Shown: positions 7,492-15,105, numbered from the stretch's first letter. The stretch is DNA of 47,485 nucleotides from CAYPHY01 sp964410625 (GCA_964410625.1 CAYPHY010000041.1:1-47485), one strand, 5' to 3'. A program made the numbers and translations. Notes: generated by a model from the letters alone, not told the origin.

Positions 7492-8772
7492 TTACGAACG
7501 ATGCTCTATGATTGGGATGAGGGGTAGTTGATGGGGCGGCCGACGGCCGTCCAACAGCACATATGGTTCCATACCTTTCGTGCGCACACCAATCACTTGT
7601 AAATCCTTTAAGGAGCGTAATGTTCCCTGGCGGCGAGCTGCGAGGATGGATTGTGCGCTCTTTGGCCCAATGCCGGGGACCTGGAGCAGTTGTTCTCGTT
7701 CCGCGCGGTTCAACTCCACCGGCCGCTCTTTCAAATGTGTTTGTGCCCAACCCAGCTTTGGATCGATCTCTAAGGGGAGATTACCGTCCCCAGTAAAGGG
7801 CATATCCTCTAAATCGAAGCCATAGTCGCGGAAGAGGAATGATGCCTGATAGAGCCGGTGCTGGCGCAGAGGGTTTTCGGCCGCGCGGTTCTCCAATGGG
7901 GTATTAGCAACAGGGCTGAAGGCTGAAAAGTAAGTCCGGCTGAGTCGCAACTGCCGCATCAGGTAATGGGTCGTGGTCAAAATCTCCAGGTCGCTCTCAT
8001 CCACCGCGCCCACGACAAACTGACTGACCGACGAAGGCCAACGGCCGTTCCATCCAAAGCGAGCCGGTTGGGTCTGGCGCACCTCCTCCATCCACTGTAA
8101 CGGCCGCAATAACTCCTCCTGAAACTCTTTCATGGGGGCCAATCGCGCCAGACGGCCGTCATTGGGTGCTTCCAGATTAATTGAAAGCCGGTCGGCCAAC
8201 TGCATTGCCCGTTCCACCTGTGCTTGCTCGGCTCCAGGCATAATTTTCAGATGGAGATAACCGCGGAAGTTATATTTGTGGCGCAGGATATCGGCCGTGT
8301 CCAGCAACTTATCCTGCGTGACCATCCCCCCACGAATGATCCCCGAACTGAGAAACAGCCCCTTGACCACTCCGGCACGATGCATATCCATAAATGCCTT
8401 AGCCATCTCCTCCGGCTTGAGCGTGGTGCGGCGATAGTTGCGGCCGGCGCGGAAGGGGCAGTAGTGGCAATTCCGCTCACATGCCGTGGTCAGCATCGTT
8501 TTCAACATCGGGACCGTACCACCACCAGGGATTTTAGCCTGGAAAACGCCCAGTTCTTGCTCTTTCCGCCCCCGTTTCGTCGTCTGAGGGCCAACCACCT
8601 GGCCGCATGGGGCGATTTGTTGCTTACTATTGGCAACAGGCAGGGGGATAGCGGCCGTTTGATTGTGTTGGTTGTGGTTGTTTGGGAGGGGATTGGGATT
8701 CGGCCGCAACTCCTCGGCCGGTTCCAGGTGCATATAAGAGGCTATATCACGCAGTTTTCCAAGGGCATCCAT
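7492..8772 (-). CDS. Radical SAM protein with C-terminal helix-hairpin-helix (TIGR03916-like)
   Basis: A 426-residue radical SAM enzyme with the 4Fe-4S motif CERNCHYC in the context LTTACERNCHYCPFRAGR. A C-terminal helix-hairpin-helix DNA-binding segment (LLQVPGIGPKSAQSILAARR) follows. This architecture matches the putative DNA modification/repair radical SAM family TIGR03916. In many bacteria a partner gene of the SplB/UDG-like type lies next to it; none is present here. The start at 8772 is chosen because a consensus promoter (TTGACA-N18-TATAAT) puts the transcription start at or beside that ATG. The upstream ATG at 8790 would lie inside the promoter. The message is therefore probably leaderless. 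Confidence 0.9.
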   Translation of the reverse strand: MDALGKLRDIASYMHLEPAEELRPNPNPLPNNHNQHNQTAAIPLPVANSKQQIAPCGQVVGPQTTKRGRKEQELGVFQAKIPGGGTVPMLKTMLTTACERNCHYCPFRAGRNYRRTTLKPEEMAKAFMDMHRAGVVKGLFLSSGIIRGGMVTQDKLLDTADILRHKYNFRGYLHLKIMPGAEQAQVERAMQLADRLSINLEAPNDGRLARLAPMKEFQEELLRPLQWMEEVRQTQPARFGWNGRWPSSVSQFVVGAVDESDLEILTTTHYLMRQLRLSRTYFSAFSPVANTPLENRAAENPLRQHRLYQASFLFRDYGFDLEDMPFTGDGNLPLEIDPKLGWAQTHLKERPVELNRAEREQLLQVPGIGPKSAQSILAARRQGTLRSLKDLQVIGVRTKGMEPYVLLDGRRPPHQLPLIPIIEHRS

Positions 8773-8778
8773 GACCGC

Positions 8779-8808
8779 ATTATAGAACATTCGTTCCGGT
8801 CATGTCAA
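8779..8808 (-). promoter_or_regulatory. Consensus sigma-70-type promoter of the radical SAM gene
   Basis: On the minus strand TTGACA (8803-8808) is followed by 18 bp and TATAAT (8779-8784). Initiation about 7 bases downstream falls at the ATG at 8772. Confidence 0.75.
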
Positions 8809-8887
8809 CGGGGGGAGATTGGAGATTAGAGGTTAGAGACTGGGAGACTAAGAGATTGATTATCGCTTACTGTCCACTGCTTACTGC

Positions 8888-9346
8888 TTACCGCCTACTG
8901 CCCACATAATCCGCCTCAATCCTCGCCACTTGCTCCAGAGAAGCGTCATCTTCAGCATTGGGCTGGTAGGAGGTGTTAAACCAGGTATCGAGGATCTCTT
9001 TGGCGATCACTTCTGGGGTGCGGCGGAGGGAAAGGCATAGCACATTCGCATTGTTCCACAACCGTGCGCCGCGTGCCGTTTCCGCATCATCACAGAGGGC
9101 AGCGCGGATCCCCGGCACTTTGTTGGCCGCCAGACTGACGCCTGTGCCCGTCCAGCAAAAGAGGATGCCTTCATCGGCCGCCCCCTGTGCCACCGATTCC
9201 GCCACCTGGCGAGCAACCAGCGGCCAGCTGGCTTGCTCTTCAGCCAATGGGCCAAATAGCATCACCTCATGCCCCTGCTTTTGCAACTCTTCAACAATAA
9301 CGTCCGTTAAATGAGTCCGTTCATCCGACCCAACTGCTAACTTCAT
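8888..9346 (-). CDS. RpiB/LacA/LacB-family sugar-phosphate isomerase
   Basis: A 152-residue protein of the RpiB/LacAB family, which interconverts aldose and ketose phosphates such as ribose-5-P and ribulose-5-P. The N-terminal strand MKLAVGSDERTHLTD and the later FCWTGTGVSLAANKVPGIRAALCDDAETARGAR and NNANVLCLSLR blocks fit the family. The catalytic Cys is kept, but the usual CGTG is CWTG, a mark of a subfamily whose substrate is not certain. The start at 9346 has GGAG about 6 bases upstream; the ATG at 9358 is less likely. The DUF1537/aldolase cluster that could use such an isomerase is far away at 42800-44855. Confidence 0.88.
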   Translation of the reverse strand: MKLAVGSDERTHLTDVIVEELQKQGHEVMLFGPLAEEQASWPLVARQVAESVAQGAADEGILFCWTGTGVSLAANKVPGIRAALCDDAETARGARLWNNANVLCLSLRRTPEVIAKEILDTWFNTSYQPNAEDDASLEQVARIEADYVGSRR

Positions 9347-9573
9347 TGCATACTCCATAAAACAGCAACAAATTACGAGATTTTCCTCAAGCGTCGGAAA
9401 TAATTAATTATGAGTTGCTAATAATAAATAATCACATGAACAGGAGAGAAAATACACTAATCAGCCTGTAGCAAGTGGTTTGTTGGTTTATTGGTATATT
9501 GGTGTATTCGTAAATTGGTTATTGGTCTATTCGTGGAGAAAACAGAATAAATACACCAATACACCAATCATCC
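9347..9573. repeat. Intergenic TTGGTATATTGGTGTATT palindromic repeat
   Basis: From 9477 to 9568, TATTGGT/ATATTGGTGTATT units face AATACACCAATACACCAATCA, forming a long AT-rich hairpin between two minus-strand genes. The same family is at 18538-18622 and 40207-40268. An AATTAATTATGAGTTGCTAA unit at 9402 resembles the one at 13882-13910. Confidence 0.8.
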
Positions 9574-10464
9574 CTAACCCTCTCGCTTCCGTAAATAGCG
9601 TAAGATGCCATCCACCGACATAGTCATCGGGTTAGCAAGCTCTTCCTGGGTCACTTCTTGCGCGGCCGCGCCATGAGCGGCCATCCGTTCGCGGTTCCAG
9701 CCTATATAGTCGGCAATGATCTCCTCGCGGCCTGTCCCTGCCTCAAAACGTTGGGCAATAAACTCCACCGACCTATCTAAAAGCTCGCCAAACCTTTGCA
9801 AATGCCCGGCCACATCCGTCACCATCCCAAAATGCGTTGGGTAAATCGTCTCAAATCGCTCCATCTCTAATCGCTTGAGCGTTTGCTGCCACACCTCATG
9901 CTGGAACTCTGGCGGGGGAGCGGGGAGACTAAGCAAACCCGTTTTCGGCAGATAAACACCGGCCGCATCCCCGGTGAAAGCGATATCCCCTCGCCGGTAA
10001 ACATGATGGTGGGAGGCGTGGCCGGGCGTGGCGATGGCCTCAAAGGTGAGGCCACAGACGTGGACCGAGTCGCCATCAGCCACCACAGTGACTTTTTCGG
10101 CCGGAGCGGGAAGGATTTCCCCCCAAAGCGTTCCCATCTGGTCGCCATAGATGCGGGTTGCGCTGGCGAGCAGTCGCGAAGGATCAACCAGATGGGGTGC
10201 GCCAACGGGATGGACATAGAGCTGCGCCCCTTGCTGTGCCCACCAACCGGCCGCCCCGGCATGATCGAGGTGGATATGGGTTAGCAGGACATGGTTGATG
10301 TCTGTTGGTTGGTAGCCATGCGTAGCAAGCGCGGCCGTTATCGCCGGGATGGTTGACCCTGGCCCTGTCTCCACCAACAGCGGCCCTTCTGGGCCAATAA
10401 CCAGAAAAACGGCCGTTACCCCCGGCATTCCTTGAAAATTTGTGTCTAGTACCCGTATTTCCAT
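9574..10464 (-). CDS. MBL-fold metallo-hydrolase
   Basis: A 296-residue metallo-beta-lactamase-fold hydrolase. The zinc motif HIHLDHAG, the later GHASHH and FTGDAAGVYL, and the C-terminal PTHFG give the expected metal ligands. The substrate cannot be assigned; glyoxalase II-like and lactonase-like enzymes share this layout. The start at 10464 (MEIRVLDTNFQG) is used because the 31 residues upstream in the longer frame are unlike the family and overlap the neighbouring gene. The C-terminal helical region after residue 210 is typical of the SoxH/RNase Z-like subgroup. Confidence 0.9.
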   Translation of the reverse strand: MEIRVLDTNFQGMPGVTAVFLVIGPEGPLLVETGPGSTIPAITAALATHGYQPTDINHVLLTHIHLDHAGAAGWWAQQGAQLYVHPVGAPHLVDPSRLLASATRIYGDQMGTLWGEILPAPAEKVTVVADGDSVHVCGLTFEAIATPGHASHHHVYRRGDIAFTGDAAGVYLPKTGLLSLPAPPPEFQHEVWQQTLKRLEMERFETIYPTHFGMVTDVAGHLQRFGELLDRSVEFIAQRFEAGTGREEIIADYIGWNRERMAAHGAAAQEVTQEELANPMTMSVDGILRYLRKREG

Positions 10465-10537
10465 TCGTTTATAGCTTATGATTATCCCTGTAATGGGTGC
10501 AACTTTTTTCCGCTGTAGTGCGATTTTCCAAATCGCG

Positions 10538-11908
10538 CTACACAACATCCCAAGCATACCACATTTTGCGCTGGTGGCCGTTTATGACCGGCCAATAGAG
10601 CGTTTCGGCCGCTTTTCCCCGTCGCGCAGCCAAACCGGCCGCTTTCCCCCCCGACACATACCGTTGTTGCTGGAAACGCGCGGCCGTTGGCTGCTGAGTA
10701 GCAGGCTGCTCGGTAGCAGGCGGCCGATCAACCGAGGTCTCGCCGTTCCCCGTCATCCCGTCTATAAACAGGTCTACGAGTTCCCGGTTGATCCGTTTCT
10801 GACGGCCGCGTGGCAAAGGCTCATGCGGGCCGCTATAGCTATTCGGTAATTGCCAGGCGAGATACGCTGTGTGGGGACGGCCGTGGCGGCCGTGATAGTC
10901 AATTAGTTGGTAATGGGCTGATCCTTGTTGCCAGGCCACTTCTTGCTTGTTGGATAAATTGGCAACCGGCCCAAGCGCATCATTGCGTTGCACGCGGACT
11001 TTGGCCCGTTGCTCATAGGCGTGTTGGCTGCGGCGGCTGACACTGCTCAACGATTGCAAGGTTTGGCGGGAGATGGGGCGGCCGTTGCCTTTCGTTGGCT
11101 TCATGCGGCCGCTGTGAAAAGTGGCGTATAGATGTGCCCGCACCGTCCCGATACCCTGGGTCAGCACCTCCACCGGCACAGCGACCGGCGTGCCGCTCAG
11201 CCGATCAACGCCCAACGCGGCCGCCACCTTCGCCACCGAACATAGCCACAAACGGCCGTTCCCTTGCCGCCAAAAGATGCCTTCCCCTTGTTTGAGCAGG
11301 TTGCGCCACTGGCGACAGCCGCAAACCCGCAGCGGTTCCCCCTTTCCCGTCAGTTGTCGGACGGCCGCTTCCTGGTCTACCCAACCCACGGCCGTCCTGT
11401 CCAGATGGCGCAGCAAGAGCCAGATGCGCCCGGCCGCAGCCAGATTCTTGCGCAACATGCCCAGGGCCACGCTTGGATAGACCTTCTCTATCTCCCGTAG
11501 TGACAATCCTCCGGATTGTCTAGGGGAAGCTACCGATGCAGGAGACTCGGACAATCCAGAGGATTGTGCTACGGGGGCTAATTCAGCCAGCCAATCAAGC
11601 GAACGGGCGGCTTCTTGTGCCTGTTTCCGTGCCTGGCGAGCGGCCGACGCCCGCAGCGAACGTGTCAGCCCCTCGCTATTCCAGCCTAGATGTTTAGGAA
11701 TATAGTCTGGAGGGTGGTCGCTGGGGTGGGGGGAAGGGGAACGGCCGTGAGAATAGTGTTCTTCCGGTTCCTGGCCCCGGAGAGGAGGACAACAGTTAGG
11801 CTCCTGGGGAACTGGTTGATCGGCCGTGTAGCCCGTCGCACTCGCAACGCCCGTTGCTCTTACAACGCCCAATGCACGGCCGACCGCCAGGGTTTCCTGC
11901 ACGGTCAA
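10538..11908 (-). CDS. Uncharacterised, probable DNA-binding protein with helix-turn-helix
   Basis: This 456-residue protein is not recognised with certainty. A central Arg/Gln-rich segment, GRPISRQTLQSLSSVSRR followed by SQHAYEQRAKVRV, looks like a helix-turn-helix as in plasmid or phage replication and regulatory proteins. It is followed by tyrosine/tryptophan-rich blocks (HYQLIDYHGRHGRPHTAYLAWQLPN). The N-terminal 130 residues are low-complexity. Around residues 115-137 they are translated from a GACAATCC..GGATTGTC palindromic repeat (11500-11575), so the repeat has entered the gene. No export signal is seen. It is divergent from a candidate ncRNA and an AAA ATPase operon, which hints at a small mobile or regulatory locus. 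Confidence 0.6.
   Translation of the reverse strand: MTVQETLAVGRALGVVRATGVASATGYTADQPVPQEPNCCPPLRGQEPEEHYSHGRSPSPHPSDHPPDYIPKHLGWNSEGLTRSLRASAARQARKQAQEAARSLDWLAELAPVAQSSGLSESPASVASPRQSGGLSLREIEKVYPSVALGMLRKNLAAAGRIWLLLRHLDRTAVGWVDQEAAVRQLTGKGEPLRVCGCRQWRNLLKQGEGIFWRQGNGRLWLCSVAKVAAALGVDRLSGTPVAVPVEVLTQGIGTVRAHLYATFHSGRMKPTKGNGRPISRQTLQSLSSVSRRSQHAYEQRAKVRVQRNDALGPVANLSNKQEVAWQQGSAHYQLIDYHGRHGRPHTAYLAWQLPNSYSGPHEPLPRGRQKRINRELVDLFIDGMTGNGETSVDRPPATEQPATQQPTAARFQQQRYVSGGKAAGLAARRGKAAETLYWPVINGHQRKMWYAWDVV
11500..11575. repeat. In-gene palindromic repeat pair (ACAATCC..GGATTGT)
   Basis: GACAATCCTCCGGATTGTC and CGGACAATCCAGAGGATTGT flank a 40-bp spacer inside the gene at 10538-11908. The unit resembles stand-alone intergenic repeats of this genome type. 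It is translated as a Ser/Gly/Pro-rich linker. Confidence 0.7.
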
Positions 11909-12036
11909 TGGCAGCTCGCTTGACCAGGCAAGAAACGATTTAGGGTAGCAAGTCGCAAGTAGCAGGTGGCAAATGTAAAATCACCAGTGGACAACAACTT
12001 GCCACTTGCAACCTTCCACCTGCCACTCTCCTAACA

Positions 12037-12065
12037 TTGACAGGCTACACGCCCTGTGCTATGCT
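12037..12065 (+). promoter_or_regulatory. Consensus-like promoter of the candidate ncRNA
   Basis: TTGACA at 12037-12042 is separated by exactly 17 bp from TATGCT at 12060-12065. No protein-coding start follows before a strong terminator at 12187-12217, so it probably drives a short non-coding transcript. Confidence 0.65.
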
Positions 12066-12071
12066 CTTACC

Positions 12072-12217
12072 TGGAGAGTGTGCTACCGCGTAGGGACAAA
12101 AAATCCCCCTCCCCAATTAAGGGGCGCTAATTCAGATGTTGGCGGCACCTGAGCTAGTCGGCGGTAGCGAACGCTTATATCCGGCGGGGCCAGGCTTCAA
12201 GTCTGGCCCTTTTTTTT
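12072..12217 (+). ncRNA. Candidate structured small RNA (about 145 nt)
   Basis: The transcript predicted between the promoter at 12037-12065 and the terminator at 12187-12217 folds neatly by eye. Closing stem GCTACCGC (12082-12089) pairs with GCGGTAGC (12161-12168). Inside it lie a CCCC/GGGG hairpin (12111-12124) and an imperfect hairpin from CTAATTCAG (12127-12135) to CTGAGCTAG (12149-12157). A terminator hairpin closes the 3' end. I do not recognise a known RNA family (not SRP, tmRNA or RNase P; 6S RNA was considered but the shape is multibranched). It lies upstream of the ATPase operon and could act on it, or be an independent sRNA. Confidence 0.55.
12187..12217 (+). terminator. Strong intrinsic terminator
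   Basis: GGGCCAGGCTT faces AAGTCTGGCCC with one G-U pair, followed by eight T residues (12210-12217). No plus-strand protein gene precedes it, so it should end the candidate ncRNA. Confidence 0.85.
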
Positions 12218-12335
12218 GTCTTTGTGGCGGCTGTTCATCCACCACCACAATAGATTTGCTACATACAGTTGGCATTATCCCCATTTATAGCGATAATACC
12301 CCATTAACGAACAGTCTAACAGAAATAAAAAGCTA

Positions 12336-12390
12336 TGTCAATAAATCTATACTATATAGATTGACATTTATTGTCATCTATTAGTATAAT
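12336..12390 (+). promoter_or_regulatory. Consensus promoter with overlapping operators for the ATPase operon
   Basis: TTGACA (12361-12366), 18 bp, then TATAAT (12385-12390) is a perfect sigma-70-type promoter. AATCTATA-CTA-TATAGATT (12344-12362) overlaps the -35 box, and TGACA-N5-TGTCA (12362-12376) occupies the -35 box and spacer, with a further TGTCA at 12336-12340. The layout suggests tight repression of a strong promoter, possibly by the AT-hook protein of the operon. Confidence 0.7.
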
Positions 12391-12445
12391 GAGTGGATAA
12401 GTGGACGTGCAACTGCATTGTTATTCTTTCTAGGACTGTACTTTT

Positions 12446-13342
12446 ATGAAAGGTTCCGCTATACTAACTCCGATGAATGACGGATTGCTGGAGCGTGATC
12501 TAACGCAGATTAACCCAAACTGGGAGCGTCTTGGCGTTGTCGTCGCCCCATTTACCATCGAAGCAGACCCGCGCTTCATGTATCTTTCCACCGAAACCCG
12601 TCGCGCCCTTTCCAAAGTGAGCTATATGGTCGAAGCAGGGCAGGGGGCTTCGGTGATTGTTGGCGAGGTTGGCACGGGCAAGACCACGCTGGCTTCCTGG
12701 TTCCACAGTCGCTATGATCGCCGCCCGGACTTCGTGGCCGCCAAAGTGGACGAGCCGCCAAAGAAAAGCGGCCTGTTGTTGCTGCGGCGCATTGCGGCCG
12801 AATTTGACCTGAAAACGCGACGGGCAACGGAAGATCAGCTCAACGAGTTTCGCGCCTTTCTGATCGAGCAAACGGCTAAGGGTGTGTTGCCGCTGATCAT
12901 CATAGACGAAGCGCATGAGCTGGGGCCGGAGCAATTCACGGAGTTGCGTCGCTTGCTCAACTTTCGCGACCCACAAGGGGGGAAGGCGTACCAATTGGTG
13001 TTGCTCGGCCGTCCCGAGCTAGACATCATCCTGCGCGACTCACCCGATTTTAATGACCGGGTAGCCACGCGCTCATCGCTTGATCCATTGGCTCCCGATG
13101 ATATGCGCTCCTTGATTGAGTACCGTCTGCTGGCGGCCGGGCGCGACCCGAAAATGCCACCACTGTTCACCGACGACGCCATCCTGCCCATCTGGCGCGA
13201 GACACGCGGCTATCCGCGCAGCATCTGTTTGCTCTGTCTCCACATCTGCCTGGAGTTGTTGCAGGTTGGGGGGCAGCAAATTGATGGGGCATTTGTGACC
13301 CAATTCCTCGAAAACCACCAGGGGTATCGCCAGGCTGAATGA
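12446..13342 (+). CDS. ExeA/GspA-like AAA ATPase
   Basis: A 298-residue AAA-type ATPase. FTIEADPRFMYLSTETRRAL is the typical N-terminal entry of ExeA/MshM-like ATPases. Walker A GEVGTGKTT is at residues 73-81, Walker B/DEAH at 154-157 (IIIDEAHEL), and LVLLGRPELD followed by an arginine-rich sensor region comes later. ExeA-like ATPases serve type II secretion, but close relatives (TniB, IstB-like) serve transposition and plasmid functions. There is no peptidoglycan-binding domain, transmembrane segment or secretion gene here. The next gene overlaps by four bases (ATGA), so the two are translationally coupled. I infer a DNA-associated role with moderate confidence. Confidence 0.8.
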   Translation: MKGSAILTPMNDGLLERDLTQINPNWERLGVVVAPFTIEADPRFMYLSTETRRALSKVSYMVEAGQGASVIVGEVGTGKTTLASWFHSRYDRRPDFVAAKVDEPPKKSGLLLLRRIAAEFDLKTRRATEDQLNEFRAFLIEQTAKGVLPLIIIDEAHELGPEQFTELRRLLNFRDPQGGKAYQLVLLGRPELDIILRDSPDFNDRVATRSSLDPLAPDDMRSLIEYRLLAAGRDPKMPPLFTDDAILPIWRETRGYPRSICLLCLHICLELLQVGGQQIDGAFVTQFLENHQGYRQAE

Positions 13343-13887
13343 AGCGAGCAAAAGACGACGACGAGCGAGTCAGTTCACTGGCCGCCTTACTGAAGCAGAA
13401 GCCCCGTCGCGGACGGCCGCGGCGCGCGATCAGCCGCCAAAACGTCTATGTCACCTTGCGCGACGATGAAAAGGCGCTGATGGACCGCCTGGTTGACTAT
13501 TTGCCAGAAGGGTTAGTACGTGCCGATTTACCCGACCTGGCTATTTCCATTCTGACCGCCCGCAGCGAGGCGCTGCGGCTGGCCGTTGCTGGCCGCACGC
13601 GCGAAATCCCCGAAGGCGTCACCGATCTGGAATCTATGTATCTGCTGTGGGATTTGCCGTTGCCCCCCGAAGGCGTGCCGGAGAAGTGGACTTCCATTCG
13701 CGTCTCGCCACAACAGGCGATTGAACTCGGCCGCGTCCACGGCACGCTCAACGCCGCCTTTGGCGCCAACCGCAGCCAGGTCTTCAGCCTCGGTTTAGCC
13801 CTCCTCGAACAGTTCCTCACCAGCCATTCTCTCGGCCCAGAACCGATGACACTACTCGAACTGCGTGAAATTATCTTCCACAATTAA
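13339..13887 (+). CDS. AT-hook-containing hypothetical protein coupled to the ATPase
   Basis: A 182-residue protein of no recognised family. It starts with a charged segment, then an AT-hook-like RRGRPRR (residues 23-29) and SRQNVYVTLRDDEKALMDRL. It continues with two similar helical segments (DLAISILTARSEALRLAVAGR near 65-85, and a later AFGANRSQVFSLGLALLEQFL) that could be ribbon-helix-helix-like or other small DNA-binding folds. It overlaps the ATPase by ATGA, so the two probably act together. A DNA-binding partner or repressor of the operon is an inference. Confidence 0.65.
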   Translation: MKRAKDDDERVSSLAALLKQKPRRGRPRRAISRQNVYVTLRDDEKALMDRLVDYLPEGLVRADLPDLAISILTARSEALRLAVAGRTREIPEGVTDLESMYLLWDLPLPPEGVPEKWTSIRVSPQQAIELGRVHGTLNAAFGANRSQVFSLGLALLEQFLTSHSLGPEPMTLLELREIIFHN

Positions 13888-14139
13888 TTATGAGTTACTC
13901 ATAATAAAATAATTGACGCAACCGCAAAATAAGGACATATTTTTCGTGTAGCGGAGTGTAACAAGGCTGAATCACGCCTTAAAATCCGCTAGCTGGCAAA
14001 GAATCTCCTCTTTTACCGCAATAGAATTTGTTTATGTAAATCTACTTCAAGCTAATCTGGCTGTCGTACTATCCGAAGAAATTAGCTACCTTGATGCACT
14101 GTAGACGACGGCCGAATTAGGGTATAATAGGTCATTACA
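13888..14139 (+). promoter_or_regulatory. Intergenic region with TATAAT close to the next start codon
   Basis: A TATAAT at 14123-14128 lies 11 bp before the ATG at 14140, so transcription would start about 5 bases before the codon and the mRNA would be almost leaderless. The -35 position (TGTAGA) is weak. The rest of the 252 bp holds a TAATTATGAGTTACTCATAA inverted repeat (13885-13907) also seen near 9402, and nothing else I recognise. Confidence 0.45.
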
Positions 14140-15105
14140 ATGACTTACGCGCCGATTTTACGCAATCTACCCGAAGAGCTACGCTTGACCATGCTGGAGC
14201 TGGTTGAAGCGGTAGAAGAGAATGTGCGTGCCCAGCTTGCTGTACGCCGTGAGGATTTTGACGCGCTTCATACCACCTTACGTGAAGTGGCGGATGTACA
14301 GTATGACACGGTAGAAAGGGTAGACCGCCTGGAATCGGCGTTGGTTCGCTTGGCTGAGGCGCAGGAGCGCACTGAGCAAAGGGTGGAGGAGTTGGCCCAG
14401 GCTCAAAGTCGGACTGAGCGGCGAGTGGAAGGACTGGTCGAAGCGCAGAGTCGGACTGAGCAGCGAATGGAAGAATTGGCTGAAGCGCAGAGCCGGACTG
14501 AGCAGCGAATGGAAGAACTGGCCGAAGCGCAGAAGCGATCAGAAGGGCGTATGGAGCGTCTGGAAACAGCCCTTGCTGAACTCGCTGAAGCGCAACAACA
14601 GACCCAAGAGGCTTTAAAGCTATTATTAAAACGGGCTGATCGCATGGAACCCAGGGCGGATGATGCTTATGGGCAGTTTCTTGAGCTACGTTATCGCGAC
14701 AAAGCATCTGGTTACTTTGGGCGACTCTTACGCAAGGCACGCGCAATCCATATCAATGATATTGAAGATGATTTGGAACCTTATCTCAGCGAAGAAGAAC
14801 TGGACGATCTACGCTTGGCCGACATTCTGATTTATGGGCGGCCGAAACTGCGCCCTGACGTGGAAAGGGTCTGGCTGGTTGTTGAAGTCTCGGCCGTTAT
14901 TGATCGCAACGATGTTGAACGGGCGCAACGCCGCGCGGCCGCCATGCGGAAAGCAGGTTATCCGGCTGTTGCCGCCGTTGCCGGAGCAGAAAGTACAGTG
15001 GGGGCGGGAGAAGCGGCGAGCACAGCCAAGGTCTTGTTTGTGCAAAACGGCAGCCAACGGAATTGGGAATCGGCTCTTGAGCTTGCACTAAACGCGGCCG
15101 TCTGA
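14140..15105 (+). CDS. Coiled-coil protein with C-terminal nuclease-like (PD-(D/E)XK-type) domain
   Basis: This 321-residue protein has two parts. Residues 45-165 form a long coiled coil containing five tandem 14-residue units of the form LAEAQSRTEQRMEE (residues 71-140). They are encoded by near-identical 42-bp repeats at 14350-14559. Residues 180-321 resemble the DUF3782-type domain of cyanobacteria and Chloroflexota, with ADILIYGRPKLRPDVE and VWLVVEVSAVIDRNDVERAQRRA. The usual D...ExK catalytic pattern reads D...EVS, so the lysine is missing and nuclease activity is uncertain. The DNA repeat invites copy-number variation. No transmembrane segment is seen. Confidence 0.8.
   Translation: MTYAPILRNLPEELRLTMLELVEAVEENVRAQLAVRREDFDALHTTLREVADVQYDTVERVDRLESALVRLAEAQERTEQRVEELAQAQSRTERRVEGLVEAQSRTEQRMEELAEAQSRTEQRMEELAEAQKRSEGRMERLETALAELAEAQQQTQEALKLLLKRADRMEPRADDAYGQFLELRYRDKASGYFGRLLRKARAIHINDIEDDLEPYLSEEELDDLRLADILIYGRPKLRPDVERVWLVVEVSAVIDRNDVERAQRRAAAMRKAGYPAVAAVAGAESTVGAGEAASTAKVLFVQNGSQRNWESALELALNAAV
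14350..14559 (+). repeat. Five tandem 42-bp repeats encoding coiled-coil units
   Basis: Each unit encodes 14 residues around the core EAQ(S/E)RTEQR(M/V)EE, equal to two heptads. Units 3 and 4 are nearly identical in DNA, suggesting recent expansion by slippage or recombination. Confidence 0.85.

Larger units (their letters stand above)
11909..12445. other. 537-bp intergenic region between divergent genes
   Basis: The region contains a CAAGTAGCAGGTGGCA../TGCCACTTGCAACCTTCCACC repeat (11945-12030), a candidate ncRNA with promoter and terminator (12037-12217), and the promoter/operator of the ATPase operon (12336-12390). An 82-codon open frame at 12136-12384 overlaps the ncRNA, terminator and promoter and is not considered a gene. 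Confidence 0.7.

Noticed and set aside
7286..7750. 154-codon minus-strand frame
   Set aside because: Overlaps the 3' end of the radical SAM gene and has no family features.
12446..13342. ATPase as TniB of a Tn7-like or CRISPR-associated transposon
   Set aside because: No TnsA/TnsB, TniQ, Cas genes or transposon ends are seen; ExeA-like annotation fits better.
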